Source: Turnera subulata (lineage: Eukaryota > Streptophyta > Magnoliopsida > Malpighiales > Passifloraceae). From it: a stretch of DNA of 64,000 nt. Below, piece by piece: positions 23,315 through 36,500 of this stretch; positions within the stretch are counted from its first letter, which is position 1, and every line of letters begins with the position of its first letter. The stretch spans positions 223,338 to 287,337 of the forward strand of contig JAKUCV010002172.1 in the NCBI GenBank assembly GCA_028386065.3, read 5' to 3'. Position numbers and translations under genes: made by a program. The notes below the pieces were generated by a model, which was given only the letters and a program-made list of their open reading frames with translations, was not told the DNA's origin and searched no databases.

Positions 23315-24830
23315 CATATTATAAAAAAATGTATTGAAATAAAAAATCAAAAAAATTACATAAAAAATAAAAAAATCATTGGTAAATAAAATTTATAATC
23401 AAAAAATAATATTTAACATATATTTATAATATAATGAGAATATTGGATGGTTGCATACCATATACACTTTTTTCCCAATTATTTATTTGTATACTTGATA
23501 ATTAAAATTTATATATAAGGAGGCAAAAAACGGGCATACTGTAAGAACAATATAAGTATTAAAATCAATAATTGTTGGAAAAATACAATAACAAGTTAAT
23601 TAATATAAATATCAAAAATAAATTTACATAGAAAATCATTAATGAACAATATTTATAATCAAAAGATAAAATTTAACATATATTTTGAATATAATGAGAA
23701 CATGGATGGTTACACACCATATACGTTTTTCCTCCAATTATTTATAAGAACCCATGGCCGATTTATAAAATGACAAAAAAAAACCGTCCAATCCGATGAC
23801 TATTTAGTATTATTCCAAAAATTCGTGTGAAACTTCAAAAAAAATATAGAGTTGACTATTAATTGTGTAATTATGACCTAAATGTACTATAAGAAAATAA
23901 TGGATAAAAAATTGATGAATAATTATGGAGCGAAAAAAAATCCATAGTATATTTACCTTCAAACAATAACTTAAAAGCTATTCCACTACCTTAAATACTA
24001 ATATATGTAAGAAAAAAAATAATGGAGTACATGACTAATACAAATTTTTATAAAAAGAAAACAATGAAAGACATGACTAAATCCAATTCACGGCGGCTAG
24101 GGTTTCATCATATAGTCTAATAGAAAGGTTAGGGATACCGACGAGGAGAAAAAAAAAGATTTGGGAGAAAAAAAGGAGTGGAGGAAATGTTGAACCGGGT
24201 CATTACTCAATTAATATCAAAGGCATTTATTCCGGTTCAACCAGGTTCGAAATGATTAAACATGGTTGATGTAATAAAGCCAAAAAAACTGATAAAAATC
24301 AAAATTACCGAAATTAAAAAAAAAGCACAACCATATAAACAACTTAAAAAAAAAATACGGACAAACAAAAACGAAAACAATAACATAATAGAATAAAAAA
24401 AAGAGCTATTACTAAATGGAAAATTCTTCAAATATCCGTGTGTAACACGGTAAAAATCAAATGGCACCCAAACACACGGGTACAACGGGTAGTTAATGTT
24501 AATTTGTTTAACATGCTATCCATGATGTGTTGATTATGTTTAACATGTCATTTTGTGCTTTAATAAGTTAAAGCAAAATATAACATTCAAAATTTATATA
24601 ATTTACTAGGCTAATTCCCTTTATTCCCTTTATGTATTTACTTTAAGGACGATGATGATTGGGAACGTAGTGAGTTTTCAACTCTTAGTTATACATCAGT
24701 TTATTAGCCTCGTTAATTACAAATTTTGCTGCACAACATATATGCAATGTGAACATTTAAATCCCTGCGTGTTTTAGTTATACAATCATGATTCTCATTA
24801 CACTTTGTTTCATCCTATTTTTTATATAAC
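23315..24830. other. AT-rich spacer with a degenerate tandem repeat
   Basis: No gene seen. Segments 23372-23487 and 23632-23745 are diverged copies (both contain ATTTATAATCAAAA, ATAATGAGAA and CCATATAC) about 260 bp apart. Sequence between them also resembles 2800-3109 on the far side of element B. The last 230 bp before 24831 weakly resemble 37190-37390 upstream of copia copy E, so they probably belong to the copia family's 5' region. Confidence 0.55.
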
Positions 24831-25514
24831 ATGACTGCTACTGCTACCACATCTATTATCGTAGAGGTCAACAAAATGTTGAAGCTCAATGGCGATAATT
24901 ACGCTCTATGGAGCGTAAAAGTTCAGTATGTGCTGGAAGAGAAAGAGGCTCTGGAGGCTATCAACCAAGTCATGGATGGGCCTGCAGCTGGCAACACGGA
25001 TAAGCATAGGGCTGACTGTGCCACATATGATGCTTGGAAGAATAACGATTCCGCTGCTCGACGTACGTTGTTGAGTGCAGTGGAAGAATATATCTTCTTA
25101 GATTGCAAGGATCTCCCGACTACAAAGGTAACTTGAGAAGAGTTGAAGAATAATTACAGTACTCTATCTCTGACCAAGCTTCGATCCTTAAGAATCAAGT
25201 TCGATTCCTATAAGAAGAACCCTACTGATACTATGAAGCAACATATGAGGCATATGGCCAATATGATTAGGGACTTCAGGAATTCGAGCCATGTTTTTAC
25301 TGATGAACAACAGATACAAGCAGCCATATGTTCTTTACCAGATCAGTGGGAACAGATGAAGATCCATCTCACCCACAATGTGAGGATCACCATTCTGGAA
25401 GATGTCCGAAAACACCTTGAGCTTGAGGAAGAGCGACTTGAGGCTGGCAAGCCTCGAGCTGAGTTGCATATGTCAACTTCCAAGGCCCAGGGTGGTTCTC
25501 GCAAGAAACCCTAG
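24831..25514 (+). pseudogene. gag: element D gag
   Basis: Starts at an ATG and encodes a copia gag of the UBN2/DUF4219 type: LKLNGDNYALWSVKVQYVL near the N-terminus and YDAWKNNDSAARRTLLS further on. A TGA at 25134 breaks the frame; the next segment (25143-25514) carries the alpha-helical part with LPDQWEQMKIHL and ends in a TAG before a Lys-rich linker. It would be the capsid protein of the particle. Confidence 0.85.
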
Positions 25515-25797
25515 GAAAAGAAAATGAAGCCAACTCAACCAAAGAGAAAGCCTAAAGCAAAAAAAAAAGGCCAAAAGAAGGCGCCCAAAAAGTACCAACA
25601 TAGCACGTGTGAAGTGCTATAACTGTAACCAGAGGGGTCACTATGCCAGTGATTGCACTGAGCCAATAAGAAAGGTACTTTCAACTACCTTAACTAGTGA
25701 ACTTTGTGTTTCTAGTTCTGTATTTCTCACTAAATCTAGTCCTTTGTGGATTGTAGACTCAGGAGCCACGGACCACATAGCATGGGGAACGTGATGC
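25515..25797 (+). pseudogene. element D zinc knuckle and protease start
   Basis: After a lysine-rich linker and a frame change, CYNCNQRGHYASDC near 25615 is a complete CCHC zinc knuckle. The protease active site WIVDSGATDHI follows near 25750 with its catalytic Asp intact. The frame is cut by TGA at 25792-25794. Confidence 0.88.
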
Positions 25798-27283
25798 CTA
25801 TGTTGAGTTTTGTCGGGTCTCACATAGAGCTAAGTGGATATATGTGGGCAACAACACGGGGGTTGGGGTCGAAGGCATTGGATCATGCAAGTTAGTACTG
25901 CATGGTGGCCGAAGCCTGATTTTACACGATGTCCACTATACTCCGTCGATTCGACAAAATGTTATTTCTGTTAAGAACTTATTGAGTTTGGGCTACACTT
26001 TATTATTTCATGACAATTTTGTTAAGTTAACTCAGATTCTATTTTATTCGGTTTCGGATATTTGACTCGAGGTTTTTGTGTTATAAATTTTGATAAGTCC
26101 TCTTTCAATAATAATGCTTGTTTTTCCATGTTTATTACTTCGCGTACGTGTGATGCTGATATAAACACAAGGCACGTTAGACTAGGTCATATCGGCCAAC
26201 AAAGGATGCAACGGTTAGCAAAACAAAGTTTGCTTCCTGGCATCACACATGTGGATATGTTTACTTATGAATGTTGTCTAGCTAGAAGATCAGCAAGAAA
26301 ACCCTTCGAAAAAGTAGCTACTAGAGCCGAATCTCCTTTATAGCTTGTCCATTCAGCCGTCTATGGGCCCGCAAATGTTCGGGCCAGGCACAGAGCATAC
26401 TATTTCATCACATTTATCGATGACTATACCCGCTTCGGTTATGTCTACCTGATTACCCACAAGTCCGAAGCGTTAAGATGCTTCCAAAGCTACATGAGCT
26501 TAGTGGAAAATCAATTAAATCGTAAGATAAAGGCATTACGAACAGATCGTGACCGTAAATACATATAGACCCAATTCAAGAATATTTGTGATGCTAAGGG
26601 TATAGTTCATCAGTTGACTATTCCTTACACTCCTCAACAAAACGGTGTTGTGGAAAGGCACAATAGGATGCTCCTTGAGATGGTAAGGTCAATGCTGGCA
26701 CAGGCTCAGTTTCCTATCTCCTTCTGGGTGATGCTTTATTGACAACGACTTACATTCTCAACTGAGTGCCTACCAATTCAGTTGCAACCACTCCATATGA
26801 GTTATGGACGGGACGACAACCCGACCTAAGTGTTTCATGACCTTAGGGGTGTGCTCCTATACACGTGATTCCTCTCATCAGCATGGCAAATTAGGCCCGA
26901 GAGGAAAGAAAAGTATCTTCATTAGGTACTCAGAAATCTCTAAAGGTTATGTGTTTATAGGTATGCAAGACAGTGAGAGTATAAGTGAATTTGAGTCTCG
27001 AGATGTCACATTCTTAGAGGTAGGTCAGGACCTATCCTTGTTTGGGAATGATGATCAAGGATCAGTTCATTCGAGTGGGAGGATTTTGATAGATGATGAT
27101 CAGTTGATTCCTCACCAGCCTGGTCCATCATCATGTGCAAATGAAAGTAATCCTGTTATTCCGAGTGGGAGTGACGGGATAGATCTTCCTCCAAGTGGGA
27201 GTAAAGCAGATGTCCTTGATCTGAGTGGGAGCCATATTGTACGAGATGGGGAAAACGAGTCACGTGACGTGGTTCACGCATAA
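25798..27283 (+). pseudogene. element D protease end and integrase
   Basis: Protease remnants (VHYTPSIRQNVISVKNLLSL near 25935) lead into the pre-integrase domain with HVRLGHIGQQRM near 26175 and CCLARRSARKPF. The integrase core shows FIDDYTRF near 26410 and LRTDRDRKYI near 26540, then PQQNGVVERHNRM near 26635, covering the D,D,E positions. Several stops (26341, 26565, 26742) and frame changes break it. The C-terminal part (26804-27283) carries GYVFIGMQ and ESRDVTFLE and an acidic Ser/Gly-rich tail. Confidence 0.85.
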
Positions 27284-28340
27284 AGATTCCTTGTCGACAT
27301 TTGACGTCGAAGGCAGTGAACTCTTTATGTCGCTCCTGCAAGATGACAATGTGCCTTGGAATCTAAAAGAGGCCCTCTCAAGCCCTTCCAAGAAAAAATG
27401 GACAAAAGTGATGCAGTATGAGATGGAATCCATGCGAGTTAACAATGTTTGGGAGTTGGATGATCTCCCAGCAGGACAAAAAGCTATTGGGAACAATTGG
27501 GTTCTCAAAGTTGAACTCAAGGCAGATGGCATAGTTGAGAGATATAAGGCTTGAATGATGGCGAAGGGATAGACACAACAACATGGGATAGACTGTGAGG
27601 AGACTTTCTTACCTTTTGTGTGTTTCACCTCATTCGTGCTATGGTTGCAAACTTCGGTCTAGAATTACATCAGATGGATGTAAACACTGCCTTCCTCAAT
27701 GGTGAGTTGAGTGTTTCATTGAATAACCTGAGTGTTTCATTGAACAAGGCAACGAACATAAGGTTTGTAGACTTTTGAAATCTATTTATGGTCTTAAACA
27801 ATCTTCAAGGCAGTGGTATATACCTTTCCACAATGTTGTCTTAGCGAATGGTTTTACCGTGACATAGGAAGACCATTGTGTATATGACAAGAGATATAGA
27901 GACAAGTTTGTGATTTTGACGTTGTATGTCAAAAGTTATGCTCATAGCTAGAAATGACTTGGAGTTTGTCAACAAGGTTAAGGCCTTGTTATCGTCTCAG
28001 TTTGAGATGAAAAATATGGTTGAAGCTGCATGTATTCTTGGAGTTAAGATTTCAAGACATCGTTCTAAGAAGTTGTGTATCACTCGCAAAAGAATTACAT
28101 CAGAAATGTTCTTGAACGGTTCAATATGCAGAACTCCAACCCAATTGATACTCCTGTCAACATGGGGCCAAACCTTGGGAAGTCATATGTGTCCTAAGTC
28201 TCTTAAGGAGAGAGAGTGGATGAGTCGAGTACCATATAGGAGCACAGTCGGAAGTCTAATGTATACTATGGTATGCACTAAACCGGATATCTGTCAAACA
28301 GTTGGCTTAATGAGCAGGTATCAGTCTGATCCAGGCCCAG
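27284..28340 (+). pseudogene. element D reverse transcriptase
   Basis: Copia RT spread over several frames: NLKEALSSPSKKKWTKVMQ and NVWELDD at the start, then GNNWVLKVELKADGIVERYK. After that, stops and shifts abound. The catalytic box that should read YVDD is destroyed near 27925 (TATGTCAAAAGTTATG), whereas copy E keeps YVDD. The downstream connection includes YRSTVGSLMYTMVCTKPDI near 28240. Confidence 0.82.
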
Positions 28341-28344
28341 AGCA

Positions 28345-28899
28345 TTGGAAAGCAGTGAAGAGAATCATGAGATACCTAAGTGGGACTGCAGATTACTCGC
28401 TATGTTACGGAGGCGGAGGAGTCTACAACTGGTTGGATACAGTGATGCTGATCATGGAGGTGATCCAGATGATAGGAAGTCCACCTCCGGACATGTGTTT
28501 TTACTTAGTGATGGCGCCATATCATGGAGCAGTAAGAAACAATCATGTGTATCCTTGTCTATGATGGAAGTAGAGTACATGGCTCTCGCTTCAGCTGCTC
28601 AGGAGGATGTTTGGCTCAAGAGGTTCTTGGAGCGTCTTATGGATCTTGTAGGAGACACTGACCCAGTGATTTACTGTGACAGTCAGTTTGCAATTTCCTC
28701 GACGAAAGACCCCAAGTTCCATTGCAATACCAAACACATAGATATCAAGTATAACTATGCTAGAGATATGGTTGCACGCAGGGTGGTGAACTTGAAGTAC
28801 CAACCTACTGAGGATATATTAGCAGATCCATTGACTAAGCCTGTACCTAGAGATGTGTTTGTGAGACACATTAGAACTCAGGGGCTATGTAGATTATGA
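28345..28899 (+). pseudogene. element D RNase H
   Basis: 184 open residues holding the copia RNase H: GYSDADHGGDPDDRKSTSGH, SWSSKKQSCVSLSMMEVEYM, and YCDSQFAI with KHIDIKY, ending in ILADPLTKPVPRD and the family stop. The Asp and Glu expected at the active site (first DAD, the Glu of MEVEY, the Asp of CDSQ) are present. This is the best-kept part of D. Confidence 0.9.
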
Positions 28900-30022
28900 G
28901 TACTACATTCTGATGTTGTTTCCCACATGTTCACAGGACTGTTTTGATGTTTTTTTTTTATGATCAATAAAGTCAAGTTTATGGATATATGTTGTTGTTA
29001 TTTTCTTGTTGGATGTTGAGTACATCCTACATTCTTTTATGATGTATGTTGAGTAGACTAGAGGTTAGCCCTCTCACACGGGTAACCACCTTCTTATCTT
29101 GGTGGTAAGAGGAGATGAGATGAGTTTTAATCAAAATTTTCATACAAACAGTTTGAGAGCGAGCGGCTTAAAACTACATATACGTCGGTTGAGAATGACA
29201 AGTAAGGTCATTCTAGGAATGAATATGTTCATAAAGTCTACTTTGTGGGCCAGATGCAAGTTCATGGTTGTTGAGTAGATCGAGGAACTAGGGTTTAGGA
29301 TACACACAGTATCTAAACTACCATTTGTATAGCATTCCTTATGAGGAAAAGACATACACTCCACGGGAAAAGAGAAAATGCTGTAGCACATATTTCATAC
29401 CATGTGTGCATTTTGTCGACCACGGGTTAGCTAGAGTGTGATCTCAACTCCTAGTTATGTGAGACCTATAGCTTTTACGATGGCTCTACCTTTTGTGCCC
29501 TCAATACTCTGATTAGAGACTTGAGACTCGATGATGGTCGCTTTCTTAGTGTGTTGCCTAAGGATCATGTTCACAAATTCGGTCTAGCGGGACATGTCTA
29601 GAAAAGCAAGTTGAGCTGGGTCAAGGGAATCGTGAGAAGAGGTAGGTCATAGACGGAATCACATTAGCCTTGTATTCACCGGTGCACCAATTATGACATA
29701 CGGTTATAATTGTGAATACATTGCATTGTATTACGTTATATTGCAGTAAGTTGCATTGCGTGATATTTTTTTATGGATGAGATCCTATGGATGATTTGTA
29801 ATGTGATTTCGATGATCTATAGCACTTGCATACTTTTTGATCTACTTGCAGGTACCTTCTCGACGAGACGCTATATATCTCTAACAGGTGTAAAGCATTT
29901 CACTCTCACAGTATGTCGGTCGCACTGTCCTATTTCCATGTATGAATATTACTGTTGTAGCAAGAATGAGTTTCTTGCAGTTGGTGTGTTTTTAGCACTC
30001 TCACTTCTGTGTGAGTGGGAGA
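28900..30022 (+). other. long non-coding 3' region of element D, with polypurine tract
   Basis: About 1.1 kb between the pol stop and the LTR, with no open frame of note. It aligns in pieces with 49580-50735 and 58813-59036 of element E: for example CTCTCACAC with GATAACC/GGTAACC, a shared CATTCCTTA block, and AGAAAAGCAA. It ends in the purine-rich GAGTGGGAGA. Conservation between two decayed copies shows the region belonged to the active family. Confidence 0.7.
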
Positions 30023-30352
30023 TGTTATAGGTAGTGGGGCCCACCGGGCCACCCATAAGTTGGGTGCTCACCCGTAACCATAATTTGTCTCTATATATAC
30101 ACATTATTCTATGGCACAAAGGCCAAGAATAGCAAATTCATAAGGTGGCTAGGTTATGCCCGCACACACCATAATATTCAGTTTTAGAGAAGAGGTTTAG
30201 GCCGTGGAGACTATAGAGTTGATCCGACACACCATGCCAACTCTTCACGAACGGTAGACCAAGACTCGGACTCCAAGATCTTCTGCTTTGCTGGTAGGAT
30301 GTCAAGTAGGTGTCCTATTCTTTATCTTATTCAGAAATTCAATTATCCTTCA
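30023..30352 (+). repeat. element D candidate 3' LTR
   Basis: Begins TGTTATAGG directly after the purine tract and contains a TATA-like CTATATATAC (30091-30100). It likely ends at TATCCTTCA (30352), where gypsy-derived sequence starts. No second copy was found in the window, so the borders rest on the PPT and on TG...CA ends only. Confidence 0.5.
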
Positions 30353-31189
30353 GTATCCAAGGTGGTTACCATATGCGCCTCGTTGTATTTCTTCAATCAC
30401 CGTGTTTGCACTTTCTAGGGGTAGGCACTTTAGTAAAGCTCCTATAATAGACCTTTTATATAAGTCTCCCAATTGAATGGCATAACATGTTGCCCTTTTC
30501 ACTGTTTTGCGAGCTTCAACAGAATCAAACGATAGGATCCCATCTGAGGTGTACATTTTGATTGGTTTGATGCAGGAATCTCCTATGAGAATGGGAAGAA
30601 CATTTTCCCTTCCAATGGAGGGGTACCCTAGAGTACTGTCTTGACGGTTTTTTGTAGGTGCTACACTGGACATTCCCATTTTAGCAAGAACGTCCAGTTT
30701 TTAATTTTGTGACCGAGGGATCTTGTTGACCTCCAAATTGACCAACCCAGACCGAACCTCATCGATTTTCTTCATGTGTTTCCTCATGACCTCATTTTTC
30801 GCCTCAAAAGTACTGTTTATGTGTTCGACTATGTGTTTAGAATTGCTAAAAATCTTCACTAAAGTTGCTCCCATACCTTTCATAAGTTCAAGACCTGTTA
30901 GATGGGCTCCGTACTCAGCTTGGTTGTTCGAGGCAGACCATGCCAATTTTAGAGAGATTTCGAACATGTCCTTCTGAGGGGTAGTGATTATAATGTTCGC
31001 ACAACTCCCTTCTTTCATTGAGGACCTGTCTACATGAGTTATCCATTCATCCTTCTGATTGTCCGAGGTAAGTACTCCTTCTAAGATGAAGTCAGCCACG
31101 ACATGCCCTTTGTTCGCAGTTCGAGGCAGGTACTCGATGTCAAGAGCACTTAGTCTCCATTTGCCTCGTGGTACAGGTCCCACACTCAC
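30353..31189 (-). pseudogene. Ty3/gypsy fragment (Tat/Ogre type): RNase H and integrase N-terminus
   Basis: Minus strand 31189-30701 reads through the end of the RT-RNase H region (LDIEYLPRTA, VVADFI) into a plant-type archaeal-like RNase H (HVDRSSMKEGSC, SASNNQAEYGAHLTGLELM, FSNSKHIVEHI), ending VNKIPRSQN. A second segment (30679-30353) carries the linker and integrase zinc-binding start (GDLYKRS, LLKCLPLESA, GAYGNHLG). The extra RNase H of this type is characteristic of Tat/Ogre/Retand elements. RT and the integrase core are missing. The fragment is bounded on the left by D's LTR, so D may have inserted into it. Confidence 0.75.
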
Positions 31190-33260
31190 TGGGACAAAAA
31201 AATTTTGGGACTATTTGTCTCTTGGGATAGTACTAATTTGATTGACACAGGTCCTAAACAAGTTGGACAAAACGAAAAAAATTTCTCCAAAGAAAAAGCT
31301 GCGGCAAGAACATGTCCATAAGGACAACACTATTTCACTACCCATTCTAGCCCTGCTCAAAAATTTTAAATCAACTTTTACCCTTAAATGAAACCCTATT
31401 ATTTTCATCTTATCTCTTCTCTCTCTTCAGTCGCATAGCCATGTTTTTTCTTTCTCAAGTCTGTCTAGTTTAGGTTTTCTTCTTCTCCCCTTCGTCTTCC
31501 TTATCATGTTCTTCTTCCCCTAACCTTCCTTTTTTCTCATATTCTCCGAAGTTGCTCTCTTTTCTTTCTTCTCCTTCTGTTTTTTCTTCTCTCGTGTTTG
31601 GGGGAAAGATTTTGACACCCATAGGCAAATCTCACCCACATTAGTTCTTCAAGAATTTAAGTTTTCACCATAAATTTTTAAGTCAATTTTTAAGATCCCC
31701 AAAATTATGTTTCTGAAACACTAATTTTTTTGGTCGATTTTTTTTTGGAATTAGATGTTGATTTTGGTAATTTATGGTGGTTTATAGTCGATTCTAAAGA
31801 TCTAATGTCTCGATTTGGTCATTTACAACCAAAACCCCAAAATTGTTGAAACCCTTATTTTTTTGGTCGATTTTTTTTTGAATAGAGGTTGATTTCGATA
31901 GTTTATGATGGTTTATAGTTGATTCCATAGATTTAATTTCTTGATCTTTTCCGTTACAACCAAAACCCCAAATTTTTTAAAACCCTAGCCCTTATGTGTT
32001 AATTGATTTTGTTAAATTTCAAGTGTCTTGCAATTGGTAATGTTTCATCTCATATGATTTAGTTGTAGTTCACTCTTCTCTCACTCTATTTATGCCTATT
32101 TTGTGTCAACTTGGCTACGATTCTAGAGGAAAAGCTTATTGCACAAAGGATTGTGTTTTCTTAGATTTCTGGTAAGTGGATTTAAACTCTCCCCTTTATT
32201 TATGGATTAAAGACTTGTTTCATCCCTGTGTTGAGTTCTAAAGTTGGAATTCATCCATGTGTTAGATTTTGGCTTCTTTTCATCCCTTTGTTCCCCCCTA
32301 GTTGGCTTACTTTGGTCCCTTTAGCTGGAATCTGGTGGAAAATGCTGAAGTGGCAAGTTTTCCGGCACACATCAGCAGAAGTGGAAGCTACATGTTAGGT
32401 CGAACCAACAAATTGAACCGAGTCGACCTAACCGGTTCGCCCACCCAAAAACTCATTTTGCTAATCCGGTACGGGCCCTAAGTTTACTTATGGATTGAAG
32501 TTATCCACTCTACCAAATTTCTTCACAATGACAAGAATATCAATAGAAATATTCTAGGAAAATATCTCTTGATGGCTTACACTTTCAAGAAATACTAGCC
32601 AAATCCCACTAAAAAGCTTTTAGTTAGCTTTAACTAGTCTCTTACCTGCATATCTTGCGGATATCTTTTTTACCTAATTTTCAATAAGACAGAAGAATAT
32701 CGATATGTTATGTAAATTGTAAAAAAAAAAAAAGAGTTTCATAACATTATTATAAATAACTACAAAATGTATACTGATTGGAATGAGAAAGATTCACCGT
32801 AAAAATGTTTGGGATTAAGGAATGAAATTGTTAAAAATAAAGTGGAGTAACTAAAGGTATATGTGATTTGGATAGTGTTCTAGGAGACTTACCTAGTTAA
32901 TTTGGCATTATTAAGGATTCGCAACCATCATTTTTTTTTATTGTGTTTAATTATATAATTAAAACGTGTAACTATTAGTTTCCGTTTTGTGTTTAATTAT
33001 ATTATTAAATATTTGTAACTATCTATTTTGATTTATTGTGTTTGATTATACAATTAAAAACTTATTACTATCGATAGAAGACCTAATTTAAAGCGTACAT
33101 ACTAACATCATCTAAGCATAGATATCTTTTACGGTAACAAAATCATTTTGAAGTTTTTATGGAAATAGAATCTTCTGTAACTTGAAAATGTGCAACTTGA
33201 CAACTTTTTATAATCGTCACATGTCCTCATTACCTCCTGAACTAGGGCTTTGCTATTATA
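31190..33260. other. spacer without supported genes
   Basis: Mixed AT-rich DNA with TC-rich parts (31400-31600) and a stretch of CATCCCTGTG-like phrases (32210-32300). Nothing codes convincingly. A tandem duplication at 31697-31980 is listed separately. Confidence 0.5.
31697..31980. repeat. tandem duplication, two copies of about 140 bp
   Basis: Copies at about 31697-31835 and 31836-31980 share CCCCAAAATT, TTTTTTTGGTCGATTTTTTT, GGTTTATAGT and ACAACCAAAACCCC in the same order with moderate divergence. Confidence 0.8.
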
Positions 33261-33518
33261 TATTCCTCCCATTCCAAAAGTTTTGATATTTAAGGAATCT
33301 ACATGTTTGTTAAGCACTACATTTAATAGGTACGAATTTAAGACTCTATATTACATTAAAACAAAATTATCCTATTCTAGAAAACAAAAAATGGCAAGAG
33401 TTATTTGGCTTGAGGAAAAAATGAGAAAAATTCATTTTTTACAGCTAGAATATTAGAATACGACACTCTTATTGGAACAAATCGTTTTTCATTAAACGTC
33501 AAAATTTTTGGAGTAGTA
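33261..33518. mobile_element. Stowaway-like MITE
   Basis: About 258 bp between TA dinucleotides. The left end (CCTCCCATTCCAAAAGTTTT) and the reverse complement of the right end (ACTACTCCAAAAATTTT) form imperfect terminal inverted repeats, continuing into GATATTTA/GACGTTTA. A CTCCCT-like end with a TA target is typical of plant Stowaway (Tc1/mariner-derived) elements. No transposase is encoded. Confidence 0.55.
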
Positions 33519-36500
33519 AAATAAATTTTTATATCCTCTTCACTCCAAAATTGGTAATGTCTGGTACAAATACTTATATTCCAAGCTTGTGCTCTTAAAG
33601 GACATGATAAACAGCTATAATGTTAAAATCGAAGTAATTTTAATGAAACGATTCAACTTTTGGCATCATATAATGAGTAAGTGTTTCATAAAATTCTTTT
33701 TGTATAATACCTCGAATTAAAAATGAGACTTAGTATAGTTTTGCTAAAAATATTTAAGCAATAATTTGTAATGAGAATAGTAATGAAAAATTTAGTTTAA
33801 TTATTGATAAGGCATGCGATAGATTTATTTGAAACCAGATTTTGGACATAGGAAATTTAATTGTCACGACAACTTCAACTCTCTCATTATGGATTTTATG
33901 TCCAAAACATTAACGTGTTAGATTTATTTATTATTTTAATGGGCTAATATTATTAACAACAAGTATATTATAGACTATCTTTATAGGGCTATTAAAATTA
34001 ATTTTATGGGCTCTAGAGATATCTATTTTAGTATGAGCTTTTACATGTGTAGAAACTCGATACAGGTAATTAGACTTTTATAAGAATCATACTTGACATA
34101 AGTTGTGTGCATATTTTATACACATCTTTAGGTCCATTTTATAGGTTTTGACTTGCGCTTTTTTTATTTTCAAGCATATCCTTTTAATAATTCTTTTTAT
34201 TTTCATGTTTGGTTGACCTTGGTATAGGATTCAAAAAAATTTTAACATTTTAGAGCTTAATGGACATATTTCGAGACAACGATGAATTCTCGACACAAGC
34301 TGCCCATGCATACCGTTTTACACGACTGGCCTGCAAACGCGTAACTTACCCGAGTTGACATTCCAAGAAAATTAATTAATATTTTTATGAAATTTCCTAG
34401 AGTAATTCTAGTCATTCCTTTGACCTAAAAAGTTAACAAGGAAGCATTCAAGGTGGTTTCCTAAAGAAGTGGTCACATGTACCCACTTTCCTACTAAAAT
34501 GGACAAGTATTTAGTTGGTAAGTTTTAGACCAAGTCTTGCCGATCATTTGGCACTTTTCTTACTATATGTACATGGTTTCATAAAGGCACCAAGGATATC
34601 ATTCATTTGAGAAAAAAAGTAGTAGTACTTTACATTCTACAAGAGAAAAAAAAAGTAGTATAGTTTCATTTCCATTTACACATACAAGCTTTGTACTAGT
34701 TTGAAGAAAATTCTAAAAGTGCGGGTCTCACCATTATTCAAGATTTGTTTGTCATTATTTTTAATTCTTCCTTCACCCTTGTTCTTTTCATAAAGTATTG
34801 CTATCTTATTGTTGTTTTTTCTTCAAAATTACCATGTGCTAAGCTCGCTCTCTAGGATTAGGGGATGAACTTTTATTTATTTTCATGCACATTCAATAAA
34901 CAAATTATTTCTGAATTTTATTCTTCTTTGATTCGATCTATGGTGCTTCACTATGTTAATTGCTTGATCGCCATTTAGTATAAATTTGTAATAATGGGAT
35001 GTTAAGTGACAACATTATCCGCCTATAGAAAAACTTAGATTGATCTTTAAAAACCGACCTTGAGAAAGGCAGGTTGTTTATTGGATACTGTATAGGTAAA
35101 TTATTTAATACTTTTAATTTATTCAACACTGAAAAATTGATAGTGCATATAGGTTAGAAAGAAGTTTTATGGCATTACCAGAGTAGACTATTCATCTAGT
35201 TTAGATTTAACATTTCTTTCAAAGAATTTAATTATTCAAATTTTCACAGCAGATTTTACAGAAGTCATTGCTTTCTGGGCATGTCTGCTTGAAATATTTT
35301 TTCATTAGTAGACTTTGTCAAAGCAAATCATCTTCCAATTGGACAATTCGCCTTGTAATTTTTGTTTTATCATATTTTTGGATTCACATATCACATGGCA
35401 ATATTTTCCTTGAATTGCTTTGGCTTGCATTGACTAGTGTAGAGCATTAAATGTGGACCATTGAACATTATTTCATGGTATACAAATGTTTTGTGATTTG
35501 GGTTGCGGTTCAATTTTATTGTTTCCACCAATAAAGTATATTACTTGTGTTATTTTGAATCATTGCAATCTATGTTAAATATTAGGTGTTGCACCAACCA
35601 TGCATCTAGATTCAGGGGCCGTTGCATTCGATTAAAAGTCGCATACAGTGTACCAATTTGTGCAGTAATTTTTTGTTTCAGTCTCCATATTTTATCATAG
35701 GTCATTCAGGCCTTGTGATAGATTATAATTCAGTCCTTGCATGTATATTATTTTATAATCTGCAGAAAAGGACTTGTTGGAAAAAGGGGCGTGACAAGGG
35801 GTGCTCACCATTTAACCCTAATTAGACTAGAACAATATTAGGTGTTGTTATTTAGTTAGCCGTCAAATGCTACCAGTAACTAGTGTGAGAAAATTTAGAC
35901 TATGGAGGCTAGGAGACCGATACAACATATATCGTGACAGCCTCCATACCTTTTTAAATTTTGTATTAAAATCCTTCATTAGTAGCGGAGCTTTATTCTT
36001 GGTTTTTATTGTTCTTTTTTTCGAAATACATGATATGTCAATTTCCATTTATTTGATTGTATACTAATGCTGATTAATTTGTGTAATTGATTATCAAGAT
36101 TATTATGATTTCTACTATTTGGTTTGATCGATCATGTATTGACTGTCACATATGCTCTTTTATTAATATAAAATAATTTGTTTGTTTTTATTATAATATA
36201 TTCAAATCAATGTTTGTTTTTTATCTATGAGCTCTATTAATCTATGCTAATATTTTATTTACTGGTTAATAAAATATCATAATAAATATAGATTTCTTTC
36301 ATATTATAAAAACATGAAATTCGATACCCTTTGAACCAAACTGCTCATCGTGATGGATTAGACCAGGAAAGCACGTACCACAATGCAATTCACAGGGGAT
36401 GCGTGATGGCGGCGCGATTGCCTATGCTGGGGAAGACATCTCACGGAGGCAGCGGTGAATCAATGAATGAGTCATCAAATATACTCCCTTCGTGGCGACG

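Larger units (their letters stand above)
24831..30352 (+). mobile_element. element D: decayed Ty1/copia retrotransposon
   Basis: Order gag, CCHC, protease, integrase, RT, RNase H, which is the copia order (integrase before RT). Each domain is broken by stops and frameshifts. A long non-coding region (28900-30022) follows RNase H, then a purine tract GAGTGGGAGA (30013-30022) and a candidate 3' LTR starting TGTTATAGG. I could not find a matching 5' LTR or a primer site upstream of 24831, so the left end is lost or too decayed. Element E (37318-59036) is a second copy of the same family. Confidence 0.88.
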
